A stretch of DNA of 34,402 nucleotides, taken from Streptomyces sp. ISL-36 (GTDB taxonomy: Bacteria; Actinomycetota; Actinomycetes; Streptomycetales; Streptomycetaceae). The notes under the pieces were generated by a model. It did not search any database. It was not told where the DNA came from and was given only the letters and a program-made list of their open reading frames with translations. Below, piece after piece: positions 23,631 to 30,672 of this stretch. The DNA lies in NCBI RefSeq assembly GCF_018614205.1, contig NZ_JAGGOS010000160.1:1-34402 (forward strand), read 5' to 3'. Position 1 is the stretch's first letter. Each line of letters starts with the position of its first letter. The position numbers and the translations under genes were made by a program.

Positions 23631-24901
23631 ACCCCCCACCCGTGACGACGGAACCCGGCCCGCGCCTGCGGCAGGAGGGCGGCCGAGTCCCGTTCGACCG
23701 GCGGCTCGGCCGGGCCGTCCAACGGGTCACGGCCGCGGCGCTCGGCCCGTACCAGACCGCGATCGTCCGGATCGGCTTCTCGCTGACCTGGCTGCTCTTC
23801 CTGCTGCGCGAGCTGCCCCACCGTCATGAGCTGTACGGACCCGACGGCCCGTGGTCGTGGGAAATGGGCCGGCAGCTGATCGCCGACAACGGCGCGTTCA
23901 CGGCGCTGATGTGGTCCGACGGCCGGCTCTGGTTCGAGATCGTCTACGCGCTCGCCGCGCTCTCCGCCGCCCTGCTGCTCGTGGGCTGGCGCACCCGTGC
24001 CGTGTCGGTGGTCTTCATGGTCGGCGTCCTGTCGCTGCAGAATCGCTCCGTCTTCGTGGGCGACGGCGGCGACAACGTCATCCACCTCGCCGCGATCTAC
24101 CTGGTCCTGACCCGCTGCGGCCAGGTCTGGTCGCTGGACGCCCGCCGGGCGGCCCGGGAGGCCCGCGACGAGGCCCACGGTCTGCCGCCCCGCCGTGATG
24201 TCGTCGGGCCGCTGCTGTGGACGGTGCTCGGGGGCTTTCTGCTCGCCGCCACCGCCTTCGTCGACGTGACCGGCACCGCGTGGCTGGTGGTTCTGCTGTG
24301 GGTGCTGTGGCTGGCGCAGGCGCTGTGGTGGGTGGTGTGCCGCTATGCGCCGGGCGAGCCGCGGACCCTCCTCGACGTGCTCGCCAACCTCGCCCACAAC
24401 GCCACCCTCGTCGTGATCATGGCCGAGGTCTGTCTGATCTACGCGACGGCCGGCTGGTACAAGATCCAGGGTTCGCGCTGGCAGGACGGCACCGCGCTGT
24501 ACTACCCGCTGCGACTGGACTACTTCACGCCGTGGCCGGCCCTCTCCGATCTGCTCGGCTCCAGCTCGATGACGGTGATGGTGCTGACCTACGGCACCGT
24601 GCTGGTGCAGGTCGCCTTCCCCTTCGCTCTCTTCAACCGCAGGGTGAAGAACGTTCTGCTGGTCGCGATGATGCTGGAGCACGCGGGGATCGCCGTGCTG
24701 CTCGGACTCCCGCTGTTCTCGCTCGCCATGATCTCCGCGGACGCGGTGTTCCTGCCGACGGCGTTCCTCGTGTGGCTCGGGACGAGGGTGGGGCGCGGCA
24801 GGGACCGGCTGCTGTCCCGGCTGCTCGGTCGGCCGCGGGACACGGTGCCGGAGCAGCGCCGTACTGGCGGTGAGAACGCCCCCCGTACCCTCGTGGGGTG
24901 A
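23627..24901 (+). CDS. HTTM-domain membrane protein (gamma-carboxylase-related)
   Basis: A 424-residue polytopic protein with about eight to nine membrane helices. It contains the HTTM domain, related to the membrane part of vitamin K-dependent gamma-carboxylase. Family-type motifs are IVRIGFSLTWLLFLLRELPH, FVGDGGDNVIHLAAIYLVLTRCG and YATAGWYKIQGSRWQDGTALYY. The bacterial function is unknown. GTG 23627 overlaps the DUF5819 stop and has GGAGG eight bases upstream. The stop overlaps the methyltransferase GTG. A DUF5819/HTTM pair suggests a two-protein membrane complex. Confidence 0.85.
   Translation: MNPPPVTTEPGPRLRQEGGRVPFDRRLGRAVQRVTAAALGPYQTAIVRIGFSLTWLLFLLRELPHRHELYGPDGPWSWEMGRQLIADNGAFTALMWSDGRLWFEIVYALAALSAALLLVGWRTRAVSVVFMVGVLSLQNRSVFVGDGGDNVIHLAAIYLVLTRCGQVWSLDARRAAREARDEAHGLPPRRDVVGPLLWTVLGGFLLAATAFVDVTGTAWLVVLLWVLWLAQALWWVVCRYAPGEPRTLLDVLANLAHNATLVVIMAEVCLIYATAGWYKIQGSRWQDGTALYYPLRLDYFTPWPALSDLLGSSSMTVMVLTYGTVLVQVAFPFALFNRRVKNVLLVAMMLEHAGIAVLLGLPLFSLAMISADAVFLPTAFLVWLGTRVGRGRDRLLSRLLGRPRDTVPEQRRTGGENAPRTLVG
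24886..24891 (+). promoter_or_regulatory. -10 element for leaderless methyltransferase mRNA
   Basis: TACCCT lies exactly six bases before GTG 24898, inside the last codons of the HTTM gene. The methyltransferase can thus be expressed both by coupling and from its own leaderless transcript. Confidence 0.5.
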
Positions 24902-25569
24902 GCACCGCTGAAGAGTCCGAGCCGATCCAGTACGACGAGGGGTACGCCCCCGAGGTCGGTGTGGGGCCGCATCCGCTGCCCTGGCCGGACGGTGAGCGCT
25001 ACGACCCCGAGCTGCTGGCCGGCGGCGACCGGCGCAATGTGGTCGACCGGTACCGGTACTGGACGCGGGAGGCGATCGTCGCCGACCTCGACACCCGGCG
25101 CCACGACTTCCATGTCGCGGTGGAGAACTGGGGCCACGACTTCAACATCGGGTCGGTGGTGCGGACCGCCAACGCCTTCATGGCCAAGGAGATCCACATC
25201 GTGGGCCGGCGGCGCTGGAACCGGCGCGGGGCGATGGTCACCGACCGCTACCAGCATGTGCGCCACCACCCCGACACCGAGTCGCTGACGGCGTGGGCGG
25301 CCGCCGAGGACCTGCCGATCATCGGGATCGACAATCTGCCGGGCGCGGTGCCGCTGGAGCGGACCGTGCTGCCGCGGCGCTGTGTGCTGCTGTTCGGCCA
25401 GGAGGGGCCCGGGCTCACCGAGGAGGCCCGCGAGCACGCCGCGATGGTCTGCTCGATCGCCCAGTTCGGTTCGACCCGGTCGATCAACGCGGGCGCCGCC
25501 GCCGCGATCGCGATGCACGCGTGGGTGCAGCGGTACGCCGAGATCGACGAGGGCGTCGCCGCCCTGTAG
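24898..25569 (+). CDS. SpoU/TrmH-family RNA 2'-O-methyltransferase
   Basis: A 223-residue SPOUT-class enzyme that methylates ribose 2'-OH groups of tRNA or rRNA with S-adenosylmethionine. The three motifs of the knotted fold are visible: NWGHDFNIGSVVRTANAF (about 77-94), VLLFGQEGPGLTEEA (about 162-176) and FGSTRSINAGAAAAIAMHAW (about 190-210). The N-terminal extension is longer than in minimal TrmL. The exact target nucleotide cannot be read from sequence. GTG 24898 overlaps the HTTM stop (GTGA) and also sits six bases behind a TACCCT element. Confidence 0.93.
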   Translation: MSTAEESEPIQYDEGYAPEVGVGPHPLPWPDGERYDPELLAGGDRRNVVDRYRYWTREAIVADLDTRRHDFHVAVENWGHDFNIGSVVRTANAFMAKEIHIVGRRRWNRRGAMVTDRYQHVRHHPDTESLTAWAAAEDLPIIGIDNLPGAVPLERTVLPRRCVLLFGQEGPGLTEEAREHAAMVCSIAQFGSTRSINAGAAAAIAMHAWVQRYAEIDEGVAAL

Positions 25570-25580
25570 AGCTGCCGGAT

Positions 25581-25676
25581 GGGCTTGCCGGTAAGCACCG
25601 GGATGGGTTGCCGGTAAGGCACCGGGATGAGCTTCCGGTACCGCTCCGGGTAGGGCTTCCGGTACCGCTTCGGGAG
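25581..25676. repeat. Four exact-length tandem 24-bp repeats
   Basis: Four consecutive 24-bp units (25581-25604, 25605-25628, 25629-25652, 25653-25676) share the pattern GGGCTTSCGGTA followed by RCNCCGGG. Units 1-2 and units 3-4 form two sub-types (GGTAAG and GGTACCG). A partial copy (GAGCTGCCGGAT) precedes them. The array starts at the methyltransferase stop codon and ends at the terminator. Confidence 0.85.
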
Positions 25677-25677
25677 T

Positions 25678-25705
25678 GCTCGCGGGGCCCAGGGCCCCCG
25701 CGAGC
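25678..25705. terminator. Bidirectional terminator between methyltransferase gene and paaN
   Basis: GCTCGCGGGG (25678-25687) pairs perfectly with CCCCGCGAGC (25696-25705). It lies 8 bp beyond the paaN stop and 108 bp after the methyltransferase stop, between convergent genes. Confidence 0.85.
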
Positions 25706-25713
25706 GCCCTGGC

Positions 25714-27408
25714 TCATGCCTGGCGGCGGACCTCCACCACCCGGAAGCGGTTGGCGACGAAGGCTCCGTCGCACAGCGCCGCGTTCGCGGCCGGGTTGCC
25801 GCCGGAGCCGTGGAAGTCGGAGAACGCGGCCGTCTGGTTGACGTAGACCCCGCCCGTCAGGTTCAGCGAGAGCTGGGCCGACTCCTCCAGACAGACCTCC
25901 TCCACGGCGCGCTCGGTCTCGGCCGACGTCGTGTACGCGCCGACCGTCATCGCGCCCTTCTCGCGGACCGTGCGGCGCAGCAGCTCCAGCGCGTCGGCGG
26001 CTGAGTCGACGGAGACGGCGAAGGAGACCGGGCCGAAGCACTCGGAGAAGTACGCGGCCTCGTCGTCCGGCTTGGAGCCGTCGAGCTTCACGATGACCGG
26101 GGTGCGCACGACGGCGTCGGGGAAGTCCGGGTTCGCCACCTCGCGGGAGGCGAGCGCCACCTCGCCGAGGCCGGCCGCGGCCTCCAGACGCGCCTTCACA
26201 TCGGGGTTCACCAGGGCGCCGAGCAGCGCGTTCGCCCGGGCGTCGTCGCCGAGGAGACCGCCGACCGCGGCGGCGAGATCGGCGACCACCTCGTCGTACG
26301 ACTTGGGGCCGGCGTCCGTGGTGATGCCGTCGCGGGGGATCAGCAGGTTCTGCGGGGTCGTGCACATCTGGCCGCTGTAGAGCGAGAGGGAGAACGCCAG
26401 GTTGGACAGCATGCCCTTGTAGTCGTCGGTGGAGTCGACGACCACCGTGTTGACGCCCGCCTTCTCCGTGTAGACCTGGGCCTGGCGGGCGTGGGTCTCC
26501 AGCCAGTCGCCGAAGGCGGTGGAGCCGGTGTAGTCGATGATCCGGATCTCGGGGCGGACGGCCAGGGTCTTGGCGATGCCCTCGCCGGGCCGCTCGACGG
26601 CCAGCGCGACCAGATTCGGGTCGAAACCGGCCTCGGCGAGGACCTCACGGGCGACGCGGACGGTGAGCGCCAGGGGGAGGACGGCGCGCGGGTGCGGCTT
26701 GACCAGGACGGGGTTGCCGGTGGCCAGGGAGGCGAACAGGCCCGGATAGCCGTTCCAGGTCGGGAAGGTGTTGCAGCCGATCACCAGCGCGATGCCGCGG
26801 GCGACGGGGGTGAAGTCCTTGGCCAGCCGCAGCGGGTCACGCTTGCCCTGGGGCTTGGACCAGTCCGCGCCCGCGGGGGTGCGGGTCTGCTCGGCGTACG
26901 CGTACGCCACCGCCTCGAGCCCACGGTCCTGGGCGTGCGGGCCGCCGGCCTGGAACGCCATCATGAAGGCCTGGCCGCTGGTGTGCATGACCGCGTGCGC
27001 GAATTCGTGGGTGCGGGCGGAGATCCGGGCGAGGATCTCCAGGCAGACCAGGGCGCGCACCTCGGGGCCGGCGTCGCGCCAGGCGCTCATGCCGGCGCGC
27101 ATCGCGGGCAGCAGGACGTCGATGTCGGCGTGCGGGTACTCCACGCCCAGAGCGGGGCCGTAGGGCGAGATCTCGCCACCGGTCCATCCGTCCGTGCCGG
27201 GCTGGTCCAGTTCGAAGCGCCCGTCGAGCAGGGACTTGTACGCGTCGAGGCCCGCGGCGGCGTCCAGCGAGCCGTTCTCGCCGTAGGCCTTCGGGTGCTC
27301 GGGATGCGGCGACCAGTAGGCACGGGTGCGGATGGTGTCGAGAGCCTGGTCGAGTGTGGACCGGTGCTTCTCGGCCAGGGCGTCGGTGGTCAGCTGAGCG
27401 GCGGCCAT
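25714..27408 (-). CDS. paaN: Phenylacetic acid degradation protein PaaN (aldehyde dehydrogenase)
   Basis: A 564-residue NAD(P)-dependent aldehyde dehydrogenase of the PaaN type. It is proposed to oxidise the aldehyde released after ring opening of the oxepin-CoA intermediate, the job done by the dehydrogenase half of E. coli PaaZ; no hydratase (MaoC) domain is attached here. The catalytic nucleophile is Cys349 (SGQMCTTPQN) and the general base Glu315 (YTEKAGVN). NAD-binding features include IGCNTFPTWNGYPGL and DYTGSTAFGDWLE. ATG 27408 has GAGGAG about 14 bp upstream. It is divergent from paaH, with a PaaR-type box in the spacer of its own promoter. Confidence 0.93.
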   Translation of the reverse strand: MAAAQLTTDALAEKHRSTLDQALDTIRTRAYWSPHPEHPKAYGENGSLDAAAGLDAYKSLLDGRFELDQPGTDGWTGGEISPYGPALGVEYPHADIDVLLPAMRAGMSAWRDAGPEVRALVCLEILARISARTHEFAHAVMHTSGQAFMMAFQAGGPHAQDRGLEAVAYAYAEQTRTPAGADWSKPQGKRDPLRLAKDFTPVARGIALVIGCNTFPTWNGYPGLFASLATGNPVLVKPHPRAVLPLALTVRVAREVLAEAGFDPNLVALAVERPGEGIAKTLAVRPEIRIIDYTGSTAFGDWLETHARQAQVYTEKAGVNTVVVDSTDDYKGMLSNLAFSLSLYSGQMCTTPQNLLIPRDGITTDAGPKSYDEVVADLAAAVGGLLGDDARANALLGALVNPDVKARLEAAAGLGEVALASREVANPDFPDAVVRTPVIVKLDGSKPDDEAAYFSECFGPVSFAVSVDSAADALELLRRTVREKGAMTVGAYTTSAETERAVEEVCLEESAQLSLNLTGGVYVNQTAAFSDFHGSGGNPAANAALCDGAFVANRFRVVEVRRQA

Positions 27409-27503
27409 TGCGGGACCAACTCCTCGTCGAGCTCGATCGTTCGGCGCGCGTAGCGCTCCACAACGGGTGGGAGACGGGTGGGCAGGGACAGGCGGACAGA
27501 GTT

Positions 27504-27530
27504 AGAGTAACCGAACGATCGGTCGGGACA
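27504..27530 (-). promoter_or_regulatory. Promoter of paaN
   Basis: On the minus strand TTGTCC, 16 bp, then TACTCT (-10, 27504-27509). The 14-bp PaaR-type box fills the spacer, so binding would block the polymerase. On the plus strand TAGAGT (27503-27508) is a -10 candidate for paaH covering the same spot. Confidence 0.5.
27510..27523. promoter_or_regulatory. PaaR-type operator between paaN and paaH
   Basis: ACCGAACGATCGGT matches ACCGNNCGNNCGGT exactly and is identical, on the opposite strand, to the box before paaA. It is positioned to control both divergent genes and, through paaH, the TetR regulator itself. Confidence 0.78.
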
Positions 27531-27547
27531 AGGGGGTCTGTCGAAGC

Positions 27548-27556
27548 TGTGGACAA
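27548..27556 (-). promoter_or_regulatory. Perfect Streptomyces DnaA-box sequence
   Basis: TGTGGACAA, on the other strand TTGTCCACA, equals the Streptomyces DnaA-box consensus. It lies 25 bp from the PaaR-type box, in the paaH leader. Confidence 0.5.
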
Positions 27557-27578
27557 CCCATCGGGGAGGATCAGTCGT

Positions 27579-29195
27579 ATGACCGCCAATGTGAGCGACG
27601 CCGGACCGGCCGCCGAGCCGGAGGCCGGGGCCGAGCCCGTCGACCGGAGCCGTACCGTCGCCGTCGTCGGCACGGGAACCATGGGCCAGGGCATCGCCCA
27701 GGTCGCCCTGGTCGCCGGACATCCCGTACGGCTCTACGACAGCGCCCCCGGCCGGGCCGAGGAGGCCGTGACCGCCCTCGCCGCCCGCCTGGACCGCCTG
27801 GTCGAGAAGGGGCGGATGGACGGGGCCGCGCGCGACGGCGCCGTGGCCCGGCTGCATGCCGCGGCCGACCTGGCGGAGCTGGCCGACGCCGCGCTCGTCG
27901 TCGAGGCGATCGTCGAGGACCTCCCGGTCAAGCAGCGTCTCTTCGCCGAGCTGGAGAAGATCGTCGGCGACGACACCCTCCTCGCCACCAACACCTCCTC
28001 CCTCTCGGTCACCGCCATCGCGGGAGCGCTGCGGCTGCCCGGCCGGTTCGTCGGGCTGCACTTCTTCAACCCGGCCCCGCTGCTCCCGCTCGTCGAGGTC
28101 GTCAGCGGCTTCGCCACGGACCCGTCCGCCGCCACGCGCGCGTACGCCACCGCGAAGAGCTGGGGCAAGACACCGGTGCGCTGCGCCGACACCCCCGGCT
28201 TCATCGTCAACCGCATAGCCCGGCCCTTCTACGCGGAGGCCCTGCGGGTCTACGAGGAGGGCGCGGCCGACCCCGCCACCATCGACGCGGCCCTGCGCGA
28301 GTGCGGCGGCTTCCGTATGGGCCCCTTCGAGCTCACCGACCTCATCGGCCAGGACGTGAACGAGGCCGTCACCCGCTCGGTGTGGGAATCCTTCTACCAG
28401 GACCCCAAGTTCACCCCGTCCCTCGCCCAGCGGCGCCTGGTCGAGTCCGCGCGGCTCGGCCGCAAGTCGGGCCACGGCTGGTTCCCGTACGGGGAGGGCG
28501 CACCGGCCCCCGAGCCGCACACCGCTCCGCCGGCCGAGCCGCCGGCCTCGGTCACCGTCCAGGGCGATCTGTACCAGGCCCGGGACCTCGCGCAGGTGAT
28601 CGAGGAAGCGGGAGTCGCGGTCGACTTCGCCGACGACGCCGTGCCCGGCTACCCGGGATGGATCGAGCTGCCGAGCGGCACCCGGCTCTTCCTCGCCGAC
28701 GGGACCGCGGCCGACGACGCCGAGATGCCGGTCATCCACTTCGACCTGGCGCTCGACTTCCGCGCCTGCGAGCGGATCGTGCTGGCGCCCTCCTCCACGG
28801 TGGAGGAAGACGCCCTCCGCGAGGCGATCGGGCTGTTCCAGGCCGCCGGCAAGAAGGTCAGCGTCATCCGCGACGTACCCGGGATGATCGTCGCCCGCAC
28901 GGTCACGATGCTCGCCGACTTCGCGTACGACGCCGCCGCGCGCGCGGTGGCGGACGCCGACGACCTCGACACCGCGATGCGGCTCGGCGTGAACTACCCG
29001 CGCGGGCCGCTCGCCTGGGGTGAGGCGCTGGGCGCCGGGTGGGTGCTCGAGACGCTCTCGAACCTCCACGAGGAGTACCCCACGGGCCGCTACGCCCCCT
29101 CCCAGGCGCTGCGCCGGCGCGTCGCCGCCGAGCAGGCCACCGCCGCGCAGGCCGAGGCGGAGCAGGCCACCGCCGGGGAGGGCTCCGCGTCATGA
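27579..29195 (+). CDS. paaH: 3-hydroxyadipyl-CoA dehydrogenase PaaH (two-domain 3-hydroxyacyl-CoA dehydrogenase)
   Basis: A 538-residue enzyme that oxidises 3-hydroxyadipyl-CoA to 3-oxoadipyl-CoA in the lower phenylacetate pathway. The Rossmann domain starts VAVVGTGTMGQGIAQVAL, followed by ATNTSSLSVTAIA and the active-site region GLHFFNPAPLLPLVEVV. Two C-terminal 3HCDH domains follow, PGFIVNRIARPFYAEALR and, after an Ala/Pro linker, PGMIVARTVTMLADFAYDA with NYPRGPLAWGEALG. ATG 27579 has GGGGAGGA at good distance; the open frame upstream is a shadow. The name rests on the paa context; a plain 3-hydroxybutyryl-CoA dehydrogenase is the alternative. The stop overlaps the TetR gene start (ATGA). 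Confidence 0.9.
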   Translation: MTANVSDAGPAAEPEAGAEPVDRSRTVAVVGTGTMGQGIAQVALVAGHPVRLYDSAPGRAEEAVTALAARLDRLVEKGRMDGAARDGAVARLHAAADLAELADAALVVEAIVEDLPVKQRLFAELEKIVGDDTLLATNTSSLSVTAIAGALRLPGRFVGLHFFNPAPLLPLVEVVSGFATDPSAATRAYATAKSWGKTPVRCADTPGFIVNRIARPFYAEALRVYEEGAADPATIDAALRECGGFRMGPFELTDLIGQDVNEAVTRSVWESFYQDPKFTPSLAQRRLVESARLGRKSGHGWFPYGEGAPAPEPHTAPPAEPPASVTVQGDLYQARDLAQVIEEAGVAVDFADDAVPGYPGWIELPSGTRLFLADGTAADDAEMPVIHFDLALDFRACERIVLAPSSTVEEDALREAIGLFQAAGKKVSVIRDVPGMIVARTVTMLADFAYDAAARAVADADDLDTAMRLGVNYPRGPLAWGEALGAGWVLETLSNLHEEYPTGRYAPSQALRRRVAAEQATAAQAEAEQATAGEGSAS

Positions 29196-29785
29196 CCACC
29201 GCGAAGCGCGACACGTACACCCCGGAGACGCTGCTCTCCGTCGCCGTGCGGGTCTTCAACGAGCGCGGCTACGACGGCACGTCCATGGAGCACCTCTCCA
29301 AGGCCGCCGGGATCTCGAAATCCTCGATCTACCACCATGTCGCGGGCAAGGAGGAGCTGCTGCGGCGCGCCGTCAGCCGCGCCCTCGACGGGCTCTTCGC
29401 GATCCTCGACGAGCCGGGCGCGGGGCACGGGCGGGCCATCGAGCGGGTCGAGTACGTGACCCGGCGCACCGTCGAGGTGCTGATGGCGGAGCTCCCGTAC
29501 GTGACGCTGCTGCTGCGGGTGCGAGGGAACACCGGCACCGAACGGTGGGCGCTGGAGCGCCGCCGGGAGTTCGACCAGAAGGTGGCCGAGCTGTTGAAGG
29601 CGGCCGTGGCCGACGGGGACCTGCGGGCCGATGTGGACATCAAGCTGGCCACCCGGCTGCTCTTCGGCATGATCAACTCGCTGGTCGAGTGGTACCGGCC
29701 GCATCCGGGAGCGAACGCGGATCGCGAGCAGCTCGCCGACACCGTCGTCCACCTCGCCTTCGACGGGCTGCGCACCGCCCGCTGA
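29192..29785 (+). CDS. paaR: TetR-family regulator, probable PaaR
   Basis: A 197-residue TetR repressor. The N-terminal helix-turn-helix (about 8-55) reads LLSVAVRVFNERGYDGTSMEHLSKAAGISKSSIYHHV. The ligand-binding C-terminus has SRALDGLFAILD, ELPYVTLLLRVRGN and LLFGMINSLVEWYRP. It is coupled to paaH by an ATGA overlap and therefore lies under the PaaR-type box at 27510, giving autoregulation. PaaR proteins are released from DNA by phenylacetyl-CoA. The assignment rests on family, context and matching operators; I have no alignment. Confidence 0.85.
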   Translation: MTTAKRDTYTPETLLSVAVRVFNERGYDGTSMEHLSKAAGISKSSIYHHVAGKEELLRRAVSRALDGLFAILDEPGAGHGRAIERVEYVTRRTVEVLMAELPYVTLLLRVRGNTGTERWALERRREFDQKVAELLKAAVADGDLRADVDIKLATRLLFGMINSLVEWYRPHPGANADREQLADTVVHLAFDGLRTAR

Positions 29786-29794
29786 GGGGCCCTT

Positions 29795-29829
29795 GGCGGC
29801 CGGGTCCGGCCGACGAACCCTCGGCCGCC
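29795..29829. terminator. Terminator between paaR and bkdR
   Basis: GGCGGCCG (29795-29802) pairs with CGGCCGCC (29822-29829), with an inner GGGT/ACCC extension. It lies between the convergent stops at 29785 and 29837. Confidence 0.7.
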
Positions 29830-29836
29830 GAGCCGC

Positions 29837-30484
29837 TCAGTGGCCCGGATCCAGGTCCGTCTCCTCGAAGACCAGCAGCGTGCGGGTGGAGAGCACCTCG
29901 GGGATCGACTGGAGCTTGGTGAGCACCAGCTCGCGCAGCGTCCGGTTGTCCGGCGTGTGGACCAGGAGCAGGACGTCGAAGTCTCCGCTGACCAGGGCGA
30001 TGTGCGCGGCTCCGGGCAGGGCCTGGAGCTGCTCGCGGACGGTCCGCCAGGAGTTCTGCACGATCTTGAGCGTGATGTAGGCCGAGGCGCCCTGCCCGGC
30101 GCGCTCGTGGTTGACGCGTGCGCTGAAGCCGCGGATCACCCCGTCGTCGATGAGCCGGTTGATCCGCGCGTAGGCGTTCGCCCGCGACACATGGACCCGC
30201 TCGGCGACCGAGCGTATCGAGGCACGGCCGTCCGTCTGCAGGATACGGAGGATGTCGCGGTCGATGGCGTCCAGCGGGCGCGCCGCCGATCCCGTCAGCG
30301 CAGTGCCGGGCACGACACCCGGCGCCGCGTTCGGACCGGGACCCGGCGCCGCGTTCGGACCGGGACCACCCGGCGCCCCGTTCGGGCCAGGGCCCTGCAC
30401 CGCGTTCAGGGCAGGACCGGGCGCCGCGTTCGGGCCCTGCGGCAGACCCCGCTCCCGGCCGTCGGCCATTTGTTCATCCGCCAT
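29837..30484 (-). CDS. bkdR: Lrp/AsnC-family regulator, BkdR-like
   Basis: A 215-residue regulator, about 60 residues longer than a normal Lrp protein. Residues 1-67 are a Gly/Pro/Asn/Ala-rich tail of repeated GPNAAPGP-like octapeptides. The helix-turn-helix (about 71-120) is LDAIDRDILRILQTDGRAS and VSRANAYARINRLIDDGVI; the C-terminal RAM domain senses amino acids (GASAYITLKIVQ, VSGDFDVLLLV). ATG 30484 has a GGGGGGAC ribosome site. It is divergent from bkdA; homologues called BkdR control branched-chain 2-oxoacid dehydrogenase genes and antibiotic precursor supply in Streptomyces. The start could also be the next ATG (residue 6). Confidence 0.88.
   Translation of the reverse strand: MADEQMADGRERGLPQGPNAAPGPALNAVQGPGPNGAPGGPGPNAAPGPGPNAAPGVVPGTALTGSAARPLDAIDRDILRILQTDGRASIRSVAERVHVSRANAYARINRLIDDGVIRGFSARVNHERAGQGASAYITLKIVQNSWRTVREQLQALPGAAHIALVSGDFDVLLLVHTPDNRTLRELVLTKLQSIPEVLSTRTLLVFEETDLDPGH
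30317..30440. repeat. 24-bp tandem repeats inside bkdR
   Basis: About five units of 24 bp (one with a 3-bp insertion) encode the octapeptide repeats of the bkdR N-terminus. The first two units (30317-30340 and 30341-30364) are identical at every base, suggesting recent duplication; the others have drifted. Confidence 0.85.
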
Positions 30485-30529
30485 GTCCCCCCGCCTCTCT
30501 CCCATGGACGACATGCTCCTATCCCAGGC

Positions 30530-30551
30530 TGTGGAGAACCGATTGTCCACA
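30530..30551. promoter_or_regulatory. Inverted pair of DnaA-box-like sequences before bkdA
   Basis: TTGTCCACA (30543-30551) is a perfect Streptomyces DnaA box; its inverted partner TGTGGAGAA (30530-30538) matches in eight of nine positions. Together they make CTGTGGA, 10 bp, TCCACAG. The first six bases (TTGTCC) also form a -35 candidate, 18 bp before TAGCCA (30567-30572). Overlapping it, ACCGATTGT (30538-30546) equals half of the PaaR-type box nearby. Confidence 0.5.
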
Positions 30552-30585
30552 GGCTGAGGGTGCCTGTAGCCAAAATGCCTCCACG

Positions 30586-30599
30586 ACCGAACAATCGGT
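30586..30599. promoter_or_regulatory. PaaR-type operator before bkdA, one mismatch
   Basis: ACCGAACAATCGGT matches ACCGNNCGNNCGGT except for one central base (CA for CG) and differs from the box at 27510 only there. It lies about 74-87 bp before the bkdA start, next to the likely promoter, and 102 bp before bkdR. Confidence 0.65.
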
Positions 30600-30672
30600 A
30601 GGTGAGGCGCGCCACACATTCGCGCCACCCGCCTTCGGGTCTTATGCCCGCTCCCACGAGGAGGTGGACTCG

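Noticed and set aside
25581..25676. 24-bp repeats as a CRISPR array
   Set aside because: Units abut without spacers and no cas gene is present.
27390..29069. A 559-codon minus-strand open frame opposite paaH
   Set aside because: Mirror frame of paaH; no recognisable motif. The same holds for 14745-16130, 19190-20947 and 32267-34318.
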